Assembly: GCF_028649395.1 (NCBI RefSeq)
Contig: NZ_JAQSUW010000010.1
Location: 245,014-309,013 of the forward strand
Source: Pseudomonas sp. Gutcm_11s
GTDB taxonomy: Bacteria > Pseudomonadota > Gammaproteobacteria > Pseudomonadales > Pseudomonadaceae
DNA: 64,000 bases
Direction of reading: 5' to 3'
Shown here: positions 16,726 through 25,759 of the stretch, in pieces
How the letters are laid out: each line of letters begins with the position of its first letter
Position numbering within the stretch: the first letter of the stretch is position 1
Position numbers and translations under genes: made by a program
The notes under the pieces: generated by a model
Told to the model about the DNA's origin: nothing
What the model saw: the letters and a program-made list of their open reading frames with translations, nothing else
Databases searched by the model: none

Positions 16726-17520
16726 TTACACCGCGACCGGTGCGGCGATGTGCGGGTGGGCCTGGTAGTTCTGCAGCTCGAAGTCCTCGAACTTGAAGGC
16801 GAACAGGTCCTTCACCTCGGGGTTGAGCTTCATGGTCGGCAGCGGCAGCGGCTCGCGGGTCAGCTGCAGGTCGGTCTGCTCGATGTGGTTGGCGTACAGG
16901 TGGCAGTCGCCGCCGGTCCAGACGAAGTCGCCGGGCTGCAGGTCGCAGACCTGGGCAATCATCAGGGTCAGCAGCGCATAGCTGGCGATGTTGAAGGGCA
17001 CGCCGAGGAAGATGTCGGCCGAGCGCTGGTACAGCTGGCAGCTCAGGCGGCCGTCGGCGACGTAGAACTGGAACATGGTGTGGCACGGCGGCAGGGCCAT
17101 CTCGTCGACCAGCGCCGGGTTCCAGGCGGAGACGATCAGGCGGCGCGAGTCCGGGTTCTTCTTGATCATCGCGATCAGCTTGCTGATCTGGTCGATCGAC
17201 TCGCCGTTCGGCGCCGGCCAGGAGCGCCACTGGTAGCCGTACACCGGGCCGAGGTCGCCGTTCTCGTCGGCCCACTCGTCCCAGATGCGTACGCCGTTGT
17301 CCTTCAGGTACTTGATGTTGGTATCGCCCTGGAGGAACCACAGCAGCTCGTGAATGATCGACTTCAGGTGGCACTTCTTGGTGGTCACCAGCGGGAAGCC
17401 GTCGGCCAGGTTGAAGCGCATCTGGTGGCCGAACACCGAGTAGGTGCCGGTGCCGGTGCGGTCGCTCTTGAAGGTGCCGGTCTCGCGCACCAGGCGCATC
17501 AGGTCGAGGTACTGTTTCAT
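16726..17520 (-). CDS. thyA: Thymidylate synthase
   Basis: Converts dUMP to dTMP with methylene-tetrahydrofolate, releasing dihydrofolate; 264 aa, the same length as the E. coli enzyme. Visible signatures are [16 protein letters not shown] at the N-terminus, the catalytic cysteine in [13 protein letters not shown], the [19 protein letters not shown] segment, and [12 protein letters not shown]. The N-terminal MKQYLDL sets the start at 17520, where ATGA overlaps the lgt stop. The frame is open upstream but that part is lgt in another frame. Confidence 0.97.
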   Translation of the reverse strand: MKQYLDLMRLVRETGTFKSDRTGTGTYSVFGHQMRFNLADGFPLVTTKKCHLKSIIHELLWFLQGDTNIKYLKDNGVRIWDEWADENGDLGPVYGYQWRSWPAPNGESIDQISKLIAMIKKNPDSRRLIVSAWNPALVDEMALPPCHTMFQFYVADGRLSCQLYQRSADIFLGVPFNIASYALLTLMIAQVCDLQPGDFVWTGGDCHLYANHIEQTDLQLTREPLPLPTMKLNPEVKDLFAFKFEDFELQNYQAHPHIAAPVAV

Positions 17521-18317
17521 TGCGCGGCTCCTTGAACGGCCTGGCGGCGGTAGGCGTAGATCATAAGGCCGAGGCCACCGAGAATCATCGGCACGCAGAG
17601 CACCTGGCCCATGGTCAGCCAGCCGCCGGCGAGGTAGCCGAGCTGGGCGTCTGGCACGCGGACGAATTCGACGATGAAGCGGAAGATGCCGTAGCAGATG
17701 GCGAACAGGCCGGACACCGCCATGGTCGGGCGCGGCTTGCGCGAGTAGGCCCAGAGGATGACGAACAGGGCCACGCCCTCGAGGGCGAACTGGTACAGCT
17801 GCGACGGGTGACGCGGGTCCGGCCCACCATTGGGGAAGACCATGGCCCAGGGCACGTCGGTGACCTTGCCCCAAAGCTCGGAGTTGATGAAGTTGCCGAT
17901 GCGCCCGGCGCCCAGGCCGATCGGCACCAGCGGCGCGATGAAGTCCATCAGCTCGAAGAAGCTCTTGCCATTGCGCCGGCCGAACAGCCAGGTGGCCAGC
18001 ATCACGCCGATCAGGCCGCCGTGGAAGGACATGCCGCCTTCCCAGACGCGGACGATCTTCAGCGGGTCGGCCATGTAGGCGGACAGGTCGTAGAACAGCG
18101 CGTAGCCCAGACGGCCGCCGAGGATCACGCCCATGGCCACCCAGAACACCAGGTCGGAGAGCTTCTCCTTGCTCCAGCTGGCGTCGAAGTCCTTCAGCCG
18201 GCGGCTGGCGAGGAACCAGGCGCCGCCGATGCCGACCAGGTACATCAGGCCGTACCAGTGGATCTTCAGCGGGCCCAGGGCCAGGGCCACCGGGTCAATC
18301 TGCGGGTAAGTCAGCAT
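17517..18317 (-). CDS. lgt: Prolipoprotein diacylglyceryl transferase
   Basis: Inner-membrane enzyme that transfers diacylglycerol from phosphatidylglycerol to the lobe-box cysteine of prolipoproteins; 266 aa with seven helices. Characteristic segments are [43 protein letters not shown] (with the essential His), and [15 protein letters not shown]. The 4-base ATGA overlap with thyA is the usual proteobacterial lgt-thyA coupling. The TauE gene ends 9 bases upstream. Confidence 0.97.
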   Translation of the reverse strand: MLTYPQIDPVALALGPLKIHWYGLMYLVGIGGAWFLASRRLKDFDASWSKEKLSDLVFWVAMGVILGGRLGYALFYDLSAYMADPLKIVRVWEGGMSFHGGLIGVMLATWLFGRRNGKSFFELMDFIAPLVPIGLGAGRIGNFINSELWGKVTDVPWAMVFPNGGPDPRHPSQLYQFALEGVALFVILWAYSRKPRPTMAVSGLFAICYGIFRFIVEFVRVPDAQLGYLAGGWLTMGQVLCVPMILGGLGLMIYAYRRQAVQGAAQ

Positions 18318-18326
18318 TGCGACTCC

Positions 18327-19109
18327 TTAGATCAGGAAGCTGGTGCCCACACAGAGCAGCAGCAGAGCGAACAGTCGTTTCAGTACGGTGGCCGGCAGGC
18401 GGTGCGCCAGGCGCGCGCCGATGCGGGCGAAGAACATGCTGGTGATGGCGATGCCGGCCAGCGCCGGCAGGTAGACGAAGCCCAGGCTCCACTGCGGCAG
18501 GTGCGCCTCGTTCCAGCCCAGGACCATGAAGCTCAGGGTACTGGCCACGGCAATCGGCAGGCCGCACGCCGAGGAGGTCGCCACCGCCTGCTGCATGGGC
18601 ACGCTGCGCCAGGTGAGGAACGGCACGGTCAGCGAGCCGCCACCGATGCCGAAGATCGCCGAGGCCCAGCCGATCACCACGCCCGCGCCGGTCAGCCCGG
18701 GCTTGCCTGGGACAGCGCGACTGGCCTTGGGTTTCAGACCCAGGCCCATCTGGATGGCGATGATGATGGCGAACACGCCGATGATCTTCTGCAGCAGCGG
18801 GCCCTGGATGGCCGCCGCGGTGAGTGAGCCGAGCGCGGCACCGAGCAGGATGCCCAGCGCCATCCAGGCGAATACCGGCCACAGCACAGCACCCTTGCGC
18901 TGGTGCTCCAGCACCGAGTTGATCGAGGTGAAGATGATGGTGGCCAGCGAGGTGCCCACGGCCAGGTGGGTCAGCACCGAGGCATCGAAGCCCTGGGCGG
19001 TGAAGCTGAACACCAGCACCGGCACGATGATGATGCCGCCACCGACGCCGAACAGCCCGGCCAGCACCCCGGCCGCCGCACCCAACAGCAGATAGAGCAG
19101 GAATTCCAT
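18327..19109 (-). CDS. TauE/SafE-family anion exporter-like membrane protein
   Basis: 260 aa, about eight helices in two similar halves. The glycine-rich GVLAGLFGVGGGIIIVPVL (about residues 14-32) and its repeat GWASAIFGIGGGSLTVPFLTW are the signature of the TauE/SafE family (sulfite/sulfoacetate-type export). The substrate is unknown. Start MEFLLYLL at 19109 is preferred over an upstream GTG at 19151 because the signature helix then begins near the N-terminus and GGGGGA precedes it. It is the first gene of a likely TauE-lgt-thyA unit. Confidence 0.88.
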   Translation of the reverse strand: MEFLLYLLLGAAAGVLAGLFGVGGGIIIVPVLVFSFTAQGFDASVLTHLAVGTSLATIIFTSINSVLEHQRKGAVLWPVFAWMALGILLGAALGSLTAAAIQGPLLQKIIGVFAIIIAIQMGLGLKPKASRAVPGKPGLTGAGVVIGWASAIFGIGGGSLTVPFLTWRSVPMQQAVATSSACGLPIAVASTLSFMVLGWNEAHLPQWSLGFVYLPALAGIAITSMFFARIGARLAHRLPATVLKRLFALLLLCVGTSFLI

Positions 19110-19230
19110 GGAGTCCCCCGAAAACGAAGCGGCATGGTAACGGATGGGCACCCTGCCCTCCAGCCGAGGCGATGGACGCCCGCTGCTTTGTTAGACTCGG
19201 TCCACCTGACCACAGGCCCTGGGAGATCGT

Positions 19231-20004
19231 ATGTGCCTGATCGTCTTCGCCTGGCGCCCCGGGCACCCGCAACCGCTGGTGCTGGCGGCCAACCGCGACG
19301 AGTTCTACGCCCGTAGCAGCCTGCCGCTGGGCGAGTGGGAGGAATCACCCGGCGTCTATGCCGGCCGCGACCTGCAGGCCGGCGGCACCTGGCTGGGGGT
19401 GACGACCGACGGCCGCTTCGCCGCCGTGACCAATATCCGCGACCCGCGCCAGGCCAAGGGCGCGCGCTCGCGCGGCGAGCTGCCGCTGGAGTTCCTGCGT
19501 GGCGAACTGGATGGCGCGACCTACCTCGAGCGCCTGGCGCCGCGCGCCAGCGACTACAGCGGCTTCAACCTGCTGCTCGGCGACCGCCATGCGCTGTACT
19601 TCCTCAACTCCGAGGCCGGCCAGGTGCGGCGGCTGGAAGCCGGGCTCTATGGCCTGTCCAATGCCGACCTCGACACGCCCTGGCCCAAGGTGCTGCGCGC
19701 CACCGCCGGCCTCGCCGGCTGCCTCGACGATCCGCAGCCCGAGCGCCTGCTACAGGTGCTGCAGGACGCCAGCCATCCGCCACGGGTGCTGCTGCCGGAC
19801 ACCGGTATCGGCCTGGACTGGGAGCTGCTGCTGTCCAGCGTGTTCATCGCCGGCCCCGGCTACGGCACCTGCGCCAGCAGCGCGCTGATCCTGCAGGACG
19901 ACGGCGGCCTGCAACTGGTGGAGCGGCGCTTCGACGCGCAGGGCCAGGGCAATGGCGACGTGACTATCGCCCTGGCCGCGCGCCGACCAGAAAGCGCGCA
20001 CTGA
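19231..20004 (+). CDS. NRDE (TANGO2-like) family protein
   Basis: 257 aa, begins [10 protein letters not shown] with Cys2 as in the family, and contains the defining [10 protein letters not shown] motif (about residues 21-30). Further conserved segments are [21 protein letters not shown] and [14 protein letters not shown]. The family has an NTN-hydrolase-like look because of Cys2, and eukaryotic TANGO2 has been linked to haem trafficking, but no bacterial activity is established. Its 3' end overlaps the convergent chemoreceptor gene by 41 bases. Confidence 0.88.
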   Translation: MCLIVFAWRPGHPQPLVLAANRDEFYARSSLPLGEWEESPGVYAGRDLQAGGTWLGVTTDGRFAAVTNIRDPRQAKGARSRGELPLEFLRGELDGATYLERLAPRASDYSGFNLLLGDRHALYFLNSEAGQVRRLEAGLYGLSNADLDTPWPKVLRATAGLAGCLDDPQPERLLQVLQDASHPPRVLLPDTGIGLDWELLLSSVFIAGPGYGTCASSALILQDDGGLQLVERRFDAQGQGNGDVTIALAARRPESAH

Positions 20005-21475
20005 GGCCACCCAGGCGCCGCGCCAGCTCGCGCAGGCGCAGGCTGTCGGCGTCCAGCGCCTCGGCGTCTTCGGCGCTCTGCTCGGCGACCTGCTGCACCC
20101 CCGTCAGGTGTTCGCTGACCTCGGCGCTGGCGGCGGCCTGCTGGTTGGTCGCCGCGGCGATCAGCTCGCTCATCTGGCTGATCGCCTCGATCTCGCCGGC
20201 GATGGCCAGCAGCAGTTCGCCGGTGTGCCGGCTGTCCTCGACGCAACGCACCACGCCGCTGTGGCTCTGCTGCATGGCCCCCGCGGCCTGGCGGCTGCTG
20301 TGCTGCAGGCGGGCGATGATGTCCTGGATCTCGGCGGTGGAGGCGGCGGTCTTCTGCGCCAGGTTGCGCACCTCGTCGGCGACCACCGCGAAACCACGAC
20401 CCTGCTCGCCGGCCCGCGCGGCCTCGATGGCAGCGTTGAGCGCCAGCAGGTTGGTCTGCTCGGCAATAGCGCGGATCACCTCCAGCACCCGACCGATCTG
20501 CTGCGACTGCTCGGCCAGCGACTGCACCTCGCGGTCGGTGGCCTCGATGCGTTCGGCCAGGCGGCCGATCTCGGCGCCGCTCTGCGCTACCGCCTCGCGT
20601 CCCTCGGCGGCCTTACCGGTGGCCGCCTGGGTGGCCAGCGCGGCCTGCTGGGCGTGGGTCGCCACCTCATCAATGGCGGTGCTCATCTCCTGCATGGCGC
20701 CGGACATCTGCGAGATCTCGCCGAGCTGGAGGCTGGCGCCCTCGCGCATCGTGCGCGTGGCACGGGCCAGGTTGTCGCCGGTGGTTGCCAGCCCCTCGGT
20801 GTCGGCCACCACCTCGCTGACCAGCTCGTCGAGCTGATCGAGGAAGTGGTTGAAGCGCCGCGCCACCGGACCGCTGGCCACGCTGCGGGTGCTCAGGTCG
20901 ATGCTCTCCTCGCTCGCCGTCAGCGCCGCCGCCACCTGCATCAGCGCCTCGCCTTCCTGGGCCTCGGCGTAGGCCTGGCGCGCCAGATAGATGAGGATGG
21001 CGCTCTCCAACACCACGTAGAAGGCGTGCAGGAAGATCACCGGCCAGCTGCCGTTGGGCACCACGAACACCCCGGTGTTCTGCTGTTGCAGGGCGAAGAA
21101 GACCAGGTGGTGTACGGCGATAATCCCGGCGCCGACCACGATCGGCAGCCAGTCGCGGTAGTACACCAGGAAGGCCAGCAGGACGAAGATGCCGAAGTGG
21201 ATCTCCAGCAGGCCATGGGCGAGGTCGATGTGCAGCGCCGCCATCACCATGAAGGCCGCCGCCATGCAGCAGCGCATCAGGCGGCTGCCGCTGGCCACGC
21301 CGTTGAGCAGGCTCATGGCCAGGGCGCTGCCACCGCCGATCACCAGCGCCGGCACCCAGCCACCGTGCCAGGCGGCCAGACCGAGGGCGTAGAGGAACAT
21401 CAGCCAGAGCACGCCGAGCATGATGCGATCGGCCCGGCGGTAATGCTGTTCGAGGGAAAACGAGGCTTGCGTCAT
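19964..21475 (-). CDS. Methyl-accepting chemotaxis protein with six-helix membrane sensor
   Basis: 503 aa. The N-terminal 190 residues hold about six hydrophobic helices with conserved histidines and acidic residues ([28 protein letters not shown]) and almost no periplasmic domain, so the sensed cue is probably membrane- or redox-related (inference). The C-terminal half is a standard MCP signalling coil, with the hairpin tip [20 protein letters not shown] and [15 protein letters not shown]. The start at 21475 (MTQASF) is preferred over 21484 (MATMTQ) because GGCGAG is better spaced. No HAMP domain is obvious. There are no chemotaxis genes nearby. Confidence 0.9.
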   Translation of the reverse strand: MTQASFSLEQHYRRADRIMLGVLWLMFLYALGLAAWHGGWVPALVIGGGSALAMSLLNGVASGSRLMRCCMAAAFMVMAALHIDLAHGLLEIHFGIFVLLAFLVYYRDWLPIVVGAGIIAVHHLVFFALQQQNTGVFVVPNGSWPVIFLHAFYVVLESAILIYLARQAYAEAQEGEALMQVAAALTASEESIDLSTRSVASGPVARRFNHFLDQLDELVSEVVADTEGLATTGDNLARATRTMREGASLQLGEISQMSGAMQEMSTAIDEVATHAQQAALATQAATGKAAEGREAVAQSGAEIGRLAERIEATDREVQSLAEQSQQIGRVLEVIRAIAEQTNLLALNAAIEAARAGEQGRGFAVVADEVRNLAQKTAASTAEIQDIIARLQHSSRQAAGAMQQSHSGVVRCVEDSRHTGELLLAIAGEIEAISQMSELIAAATNQQAAASAEVSEHLTGVQQVAEQSAEDAEALDADSLRLRELARRLGGLSARFLVGARPGR

Positions 21476-21604
21476 GGTGGCCATCTCGCCAGAAACGAAA
21501 CGACCGGCCGTGTTCAACAGCCGATCAGCAACCCCCAATGTCCTCAGTAAAGTTGTTGCGCCCAGCGCCGGCAAGCTGGCCGCAAGGCCGCGTATCGGGC
21601 GGTT

Positions 21605-22171
21605 CTAGCGCTGCCAGTCGCAGAAGCAGCCGACCGCCAGATTGCTGTCCGCGCGCACCGGGCGGCCGGCTACCAGGGCCTCGAGAATCGGCTCGATGAA
21701 GCTGTTCGACGAGGTGCACAGGGCGCCCTCGCTGTAGGGGCCGAAGTAGGCCAGCTTGCCTTCCTGATCCCAGATGGCCACCGCTGGGCTGGCCGGCAGG
21801 CCCTCGCTGCCAGGCAGCGCTTCCAGCGGCTGCAGCGCCTGCAGGTTGTCCGGCAGGCGGCCCGTGCTGCCGGCCTTCTGCACCGCATAGAACTGCACGC
21901 CACGCGCGGCGAACTGCTGCACCAGCTCGCCGAGGTGCTGCTGGTTGCCGACGTTGCACGGGCAGGCCGGGTCCCAGAAATGCACCAGGCGGATCGGCCC
22001 GGGGCCGGCCAGCTCCGCCGGCAAGCGCAGCTGGCTGCCGCTGAACAGCTCGGTGCGCTCCTCGAACGGGCGGATATAGCGCGCCTGGAACCACCAGAAG
22101 GCGGCCAGCATGGCGCCCAGCCAGAGAATGGCGATGAGGCTGGCGAGAATGGCTTTGCGACGGGACGACAT
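21605..22171 (-). CDS. Membrane-anchored thioredoxin-like protein (DUF6436 type)
   Basis: 188 aa. One N-terminal membrane anchor (residues 8-28, LASLIAILWLGAMLAAFWWF) is followed by a periplasmic thioredoxin-like domain. The redox site appears as WDPACPCNVGNQQH (about residues 66-79), a CxC rather than the usual CxxC, and two further cysteine sites lie near the C-terminus (ALCTSSN, GCFCDW). It could be a disulphide reductase or a copper/redox chaperone. No clear ribosome site was found; a GTG at 22183 is an alternative start. It is divergent from the alpha/beta hydrolase gene. Confidence 0.72.
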   Translation of the reverse strand: MSSRRKAILASLIAILWLGAMLAAFWWFQARYIRPFEERTELFSGSQLRLPAELAGPGPIRLVHFWDPACPCNVGNQQHLGELVQQFAARGVQFYAVQKAGSTGRLPDNLQALQPLEALPGSEGLPASPAVAIWDQEGKLAYFGPYSEGALCTSSNSFIEPILEALVAGRPVRADSNLAVGCFCDWQR

Positions 22172-22261
22172 GATCGAAGACACGCGGAGAAAGGCGCCTA
22201 GCTTGCCACGCCGAGCCCGACAGCTGAATATCGGCAATCCCTGCCACGCGCCGAAGACACC

Positions 22262-23224
22262 ATGACCGCCATGCCCCAGCCCCTGCCAGAGCCCTTCCAG
22301 CCCGAGCGTCTGCGCGCCGGCCTGCGACCCTTGGCCGCGGCCACCACGCCACTGACGGACGAGGCCCAGGCCTACCAGCGCTACTACGGCCTGGACCTGC
22401 CGCAACATGGCGCGGTGCGCAGCCGCCTGGGGCGTTTCCAGTGCGACGGCCTCGACCTGGTGGCGCAGCTGTGGCTGCCGCCGGAACCCAAGGCGACGCT
22501 GATCCTGCTGCACGGCTATTACGACCACATGGGCCTGTACCGCCACGTGATCGACTGGGCGCTGGGCGAGAACCTCGCCGTGCTGGCCTGCGACCTGCCC
22601 GGCCACGGCCTGTCCGCCGGCGCACGCGCCAGCATCGACGACTTCTCCGCCTACCAGCGCACCCTGCAGTGCCTGTTCGCCGAGGCCGCCAGCCTCGACC
22701 TGCCGCAGCCCTGGCACCTCTGTGGGCAGAGCACCGGCGGCGCCATCCTGCTGGACTTCCTGCTGCTCGGCGAGAAACGCCCGGAGCCCGGCACCACCAT
22801 TCTCCTGGCGCCGCTGGTACGACCGCGGGCCTGGGGCCTGTCCAAGCTCAGCTATCACCTGATCGGCCCGTTCCGCAGCGAGATTCCGCGACGCTTCTCG
22901 GCCAACTCCAGCGATGCCGAGTTCCTCGACTTCCTGCAGAACCGCGACCCGCTACAGCCACGCAACCTGCCGACCGCCTGGGTCGGCGCCCTGGCCAAGT
23001 GGATTCCGCGCATCGAGAAGGCCCCGCGCAGCGCGCAGCGACCACTGGTGGTGCAGGGTGAAGCAGACATGACGGTGGACTGGCGACACAACCTGCAGGT
23101 GCTGCAGGCCAAGTTCGACCAGCCGGAGATCCTGCGCATCCCCGGTGCGCGACATCACCTGGTCAATGAAAGCGAAGGCATTCGCCGCGAGTACTTCGCC
23201 TTCCTCGGCGAACGTTTGCGCTAG
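22262..23224 (+). CDS. Alpha/beta hydrolase (serine aminopeptidase/monoacylglycerol-lipase-like)
   Basis: 320 aa, no signal peptide. The fold is plain: LILLHGYYDHMGLYRHV (oxyanion region HGYYDH), CDLPGHGLSAG, nucleophile elbow CGQSTGGAI with Ser, the acid in QGEADMTVDW, and the catalytic His in GARHHLVNES. The HGYYDH and GHGLS patterns are those of the Hydrolase_4 group (monoacylglycerol lipase, lysophospholipase). Physiological substrate is unknown. It stands alone between divergent and convergent neighbours; the stop is 3 bases from the convergent DUF2059 gene. Confidence 0.87.
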   Translation: MTAMPQPLPEPFQPERLRAGLRPLAAATTPLTDEAQAYQRYYGLDLPQHGAVRSRLGRFQCDGLDLVAQLWLPPEPKATLILLHGYYDHMGLYRHVIDWALGENLAVLACDLPGHGLSAGARASIDDFSAYQRTLQCLFAEAASLDLPQPWHLCGQSTGGAILLDFLLLGEKRPEPGTTILLAPLVRPRAWGLSKLSYHLIGPFRSEIPRRFSANSSDAEFLDFLQNRDPLQPRNLPTAWVGALAKWIPRIEKAPRSAQRPLVVQGEADMTVDWRHNLQVLQAKFDQPEILRIPGARHHLVNESEGIRREYFAFLGERLR

Positions 23225-23227
23225 GGC

Positions 23228-23995
23228 TCAGATGCCCTGCTGGGCCGGTTGTACGTCGCCGCCGCTCTCCCCCGCCGCCAGCGCCGCGCGCAGGGCCGCC
23301 AGCGCCGCCTGGTAATAGGCCTTGCCGCCGGGCGACTCGGCGAAGGTGGCGAACTCCTCCAGCTCCGGATCGGACAGCTCGCGATAGACGTGCAGCAGGG
23401 TGTTGTCGATATCGCCCTCGATCTGCTTTTGCAGGCGCTCGCGCTGGCTCTGCACCAGCATCTGCGCCTGCTCACCGCCAAACAGGCCGGGCACCATCGA
23501 ACTGAGGCTGTCGGCGGCCACACCGGCCAGGGCCAGGCTGACCTCAGCGCCGGCCTCGGTGGCCGGCAGGCCCTGGGCCAGGTGTCGGATCAGCAGGCGC
23601 CGGGTGGCCTCGGCCTGCACCGGCGGCAGGCCGTTGGCGTGCTTGGCCAGCTGCTCGTGCGACGAGGCGCCGACTTCGGCGGCAACGACCTTGCGCCCCA
23701 GCGGCGAGTCGAAGAACTGCAGCGCCGGCTGCGGGTCGGCCAGCTGCATGCGCAGTGCGGCCTGGGCCCGCTGGTCCATGGCGGCAGATTCGAAGCGGCG
23801 GTTGCTGTTGTCCACCAGGGCCTGGAACACCGCCGGCGGCAGGCTGCCCTTGTAACGCTGCTGGGCGGCCTTGAGGGCGTCGGCGAAATGCGCGCGCTGC
23901 TGCGGCCAGCCGGCGCTCTGGTAGAGCCGGGCGTGGTCGTCGGCGGAAACGGCGAAGCTGCACAGCAGCATGAAGACGGCAAACACGACGCGCAT
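23228..23995 (-). CDS. Exported DUF2059-like protein
   Basis: 255 aa with a signal peptide (MRVVFAVFMLLCSFAVSA), so periplasmic. The mature part is helical. A copy of the DUF2059-like pattern is visible near the C-terminus (SDPELEEFATFAESPGGKAYY), and a related pattern occurs earlier (ADPQPALQFFDSPLGRKVV), suggesting an internal duplication. No enzymatic motif. It is divergent from the 2OG oxygenase gene. Function unknown. Confidence 0.72.
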   Translation of the reverse strand: MRVVFAVFMLLCSFAVSADDHARLYQSAGWPQQRAHFADALKAAQQRYKGSLPPAVFQALVDNSNRRFESAAMDQRAQAALRMQLADPQPALQFFDSPLGRKVVAAEVGASSHEQLAKHANGLPPVQAEATRRLLIRHLAQGLPATEAGAEVSLALAGVAADSLSSMVPGLFGGEQAQMLVQSQRERLQKQIEGDIDNTLLHVYRELSDPELEEFATFAESPGGKAYYQAALAALRAALAAGESGGDVQPAQQGI

Positions 23996-24058
23996 GGGGT
24001 ACTCCTGTAGGTCGTGGCTATTGTAGGGGCGTGCAGGCGGCGCTGGTAGAATCGACGC

Positions 24059-24667
24059 ATGAACGAACTCCCCCTGCAGCGGCTACTGCCGCAGATCATC
24101 GACGACCTGGCCACGCATGGCTGGTCGCGGCAGACGCATGTCCTGCCGCAGTCTCTGACCGGAGAACTGGCCAGCGAGTGCCGCCAGCGCGCACAAAATG
24201 GCGCGCTGAGCCCGGCCGGCGTGGGCCGCGGCCAGGGTCTGGCGGTGCGCGAGGGAGTGCGGGGCGACAGTATCCAGTGGCTGGAGCCGGGGCAGAACAC
24301 GGCCTGCGACCAGTACCTGGCGGCCATGAACGAACTGCGCCGGGCACTCAACCAGGCCTTCTACCTGGGCCTGGAGGACTACGAGAGCCACTTCGCCCTG
24401 TATCCGCCGGGCGCCTTCTACCAGAAGCACCTGGATCGCTTCCGCGACGACGACCGCCGCACCGTCTCCGCGGTGTTCTATCTCAACGACACCTGGCAGG
24501 CCGACCAGGGCGGCGCCCTACGCCTCTACCCGAACGACGGAAGCGAGCTGGACGTGCTGCCCGAGGCCGGCACCCTGGTGCTGTTCATGTCCGCCGAGCT
24601 GCCCCACGAGGTGCTGCCGGCCAGCCGCGAGCGCCTGTCGCTCACCGGCTGGTTCAGGCGGCGCTGA
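24059..24667 (+). CDS. 2-oxoglutarate/Fe(II) oxygenase (prolyl 4-hydroxylase type)
   Basis: 202 aa, cytoplasmic. The metal triad is His124-x-Asp126 (FYQKHLDRF) and His183 (ELPHEVLP), with the 2OG-binding Arg shortly after in RERLSLTGWF. The double-stranded helix segment AVFYLNDTW...GGALRLY is typical of P4H_2 domains. Related bacterial enzymes hydroxylate proline in proteins such as EF-Tu, but the target here is unknown. There is no ribosome site before the ATG, and a TAGAAT hexamer lies 6 bases upstream, so the mRNA may be leaderless (see findings). Confidence 0.87.
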   Translation: MNELPLQRLLPQIIDDLATHGWSRQTHVLPQSLTGELASECRQRAQNGALSPAGVGRGQGLAVREGVRGDSIQWLEPGQNTACDQYLAAMNELRRALNQAFYLGLEDYESHFALYPPGAFYQKHLDRFRDDDRRTVSAVFYLNDTWQADQGGALRLYPNDGSELDVLPEAGTLVLFMSAELPHEVLPASRERLSLTGWFRRR

Positions 24668-24716
24668 TCGTGCAGTACTGCACGGGCAGCATCGCGCCCA
24701 ACGGGAGGAGAGCCTG

Positions 24717-25214
24717 ATGGAAAAGCTGCTGGTCAGCCGCTGCCTGCTCGGCCACAAGGTGCGCTACGACGGCGGCGCCCATGGCCCCTACGACCTGCTG
24801 CAACGCTGGCAGGACGAGGGCCGCATCGTGCCGTTGTGCCCCGAGGTGGCCGGCGGCCTGCCGACGCCGCGCCCGCCGGCGGAGATTCCCGGCGGCCAGG
24901 GCGGCGCCGTACTCGACGGCCGCCTGCCGGTAATGACCGATGGCGGCGAGGATGTCACCGCCGCCTTCGTCGCCGGCGCCGAGATCGCCCTGCGCCTGGT
25001 CCAGCAGCACGGCCTGCGCGTGGCCCTGCTCAAGGCGCGCAGCCCCTCGTGCGGCAACACCCACAATTATGACGGCAGCTTCAGCGGCACCCTGGTCGCG
25101 GGCGAGGGCGTCACCGCCGCCCTGCTGCGCCGGCACGGGGTCAAGGTGTTCAACGAGCAGCAACTGGCCGAGGCCGCTGCCGAGCTGGCGCGCCTGGAGC
25201 GAGGCGACGGCTGA
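24717..25214 (+). CDS. DUF523 family protein
   Basis: 165 aa. The family hallmarks are present: LVSRCLLGHKVRYDGG at the N-terminus, VPLCPEVAGGLPTPRPPAEI, and LLKARSPSCGNTHNYDGSF. The three conserved cysteines (about residues 9, 41 and 106) could bind a metal or Fe-S centre (inference). Members are sometimes fused to or found near DUF1722 and 2-thiouracil-desulfurase-type proteins, but no function is assigned here. The ATG has GGGAGGAG upstream and follows the oxygenase gene by 49 bases, possibly one transcript. Confidence 0.85.
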   Translation: MEKLLVSRCLLGHKVRYDGGAHGPYDLLQRWQDEGRIVPLCPEVAGGLPTPRPPAEIPGGQGGAVLDGRLPVMTDGGEDVTAAFVAGAEIALRLVQQHGLRVALLKARSPSCGNTHNYDGSFSGTLVAGEGVTAALLRRHGVKVFNEQQLAEAAAELARLERGDG

Positions 25215-25275
25215 CCGCCGGCGCGAGCCGCCATCGCCTAAGGTCAGAGCAGGACCGCCATCAGAGGAGCCTGCC

Positions 25276-25716
25276 ATGCGTCCCCTTCTGCGCAACCTGG
25301 GCCTAGTCGCCCTGCTCTGCGCCCTGCCACCACTGACCTGGGCCGACAAGTCGGCACCGCAACTGCCGGCACCTGAAGGCGCCGAGGTGTACTTCATCGA
25401 GCCGGTCGATGGCGCCACCGTCGGCCAGACCTTCACCGTCAGGTTCGGCCTCAAGGGCATGGGCGTCGCCCCGGCCGGTATCGACGTACCCGACACCGGC
25501 CATCACCACCTGCTGGTGGACGTCAGCGACATGCCGCTGCTCGACGAGCCGATACCCTCCAGCGAGCACATCCTGCACTTCGGCAAGGGCCAGACCGAGA
25601 CCGAGCTGACCCTGCCGCCCGGCCCGCACACCCTGCAGCTACTGATCGGCGACAAGCACCACGTGCCGATGGAGCCGCCAGTGATCTCGAAGAAGATCAA
25701 CATCACCGTGCAATGA
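25276..25716 (+). CDS. Exported DUF4399 protein
   Basis: 146 aa with a signal peptide (to about residue 23, PLTWA). The mature protein is a small beta-sandwich-like domain with conserved histidines (DTGHHHLLVD, GDKHHVPM), as in DUF4399. The His clusters suggest metal or haem binding, unproven. GAGGAG at 25264-25269 fixes the start. A strong bidirectional terminator follows directly, so this ends the unit that includes the DUF523 gene. Confidence 0.8.
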   Translation: MRPLLRNLGLVALLCALPPLTWADKSAPQLPAPEGAEVYFIEPVDGATVGQTFTVRFGLKGMGVAPAGIDVPDTGHHHLLVDVSDMPLLDEPIPSSEHILHFGKGQTETELTLPPGPHTLQLLIGDKHHVPMEPPVISKKINITVQ

Positions 25717-25744
25717 AAAAGGCCCCGTCTGAACGGGGCCTTTT
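25717..25744. terminator. Bidirectional rho-independent terminator
   Basis: Perfect 12-bp stem AAAAGGCCCCGT/ACGGGGCCTTTT with a 4-base loop, placed between the convergent DUF4399 and ppk genes. A-tract and T-tract serve both strands. Confidence 0.92.
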
Positions 25745-25759
25745 CTACAACCGGCGAAC

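Noticed and set aside
21476..21604. Sigma-28 (FliA) promoter for the chemoreceptor
   Set aside because: Only a GCTGATCG resemblance to the -10 without a matching TAAA -35 at the right distance.
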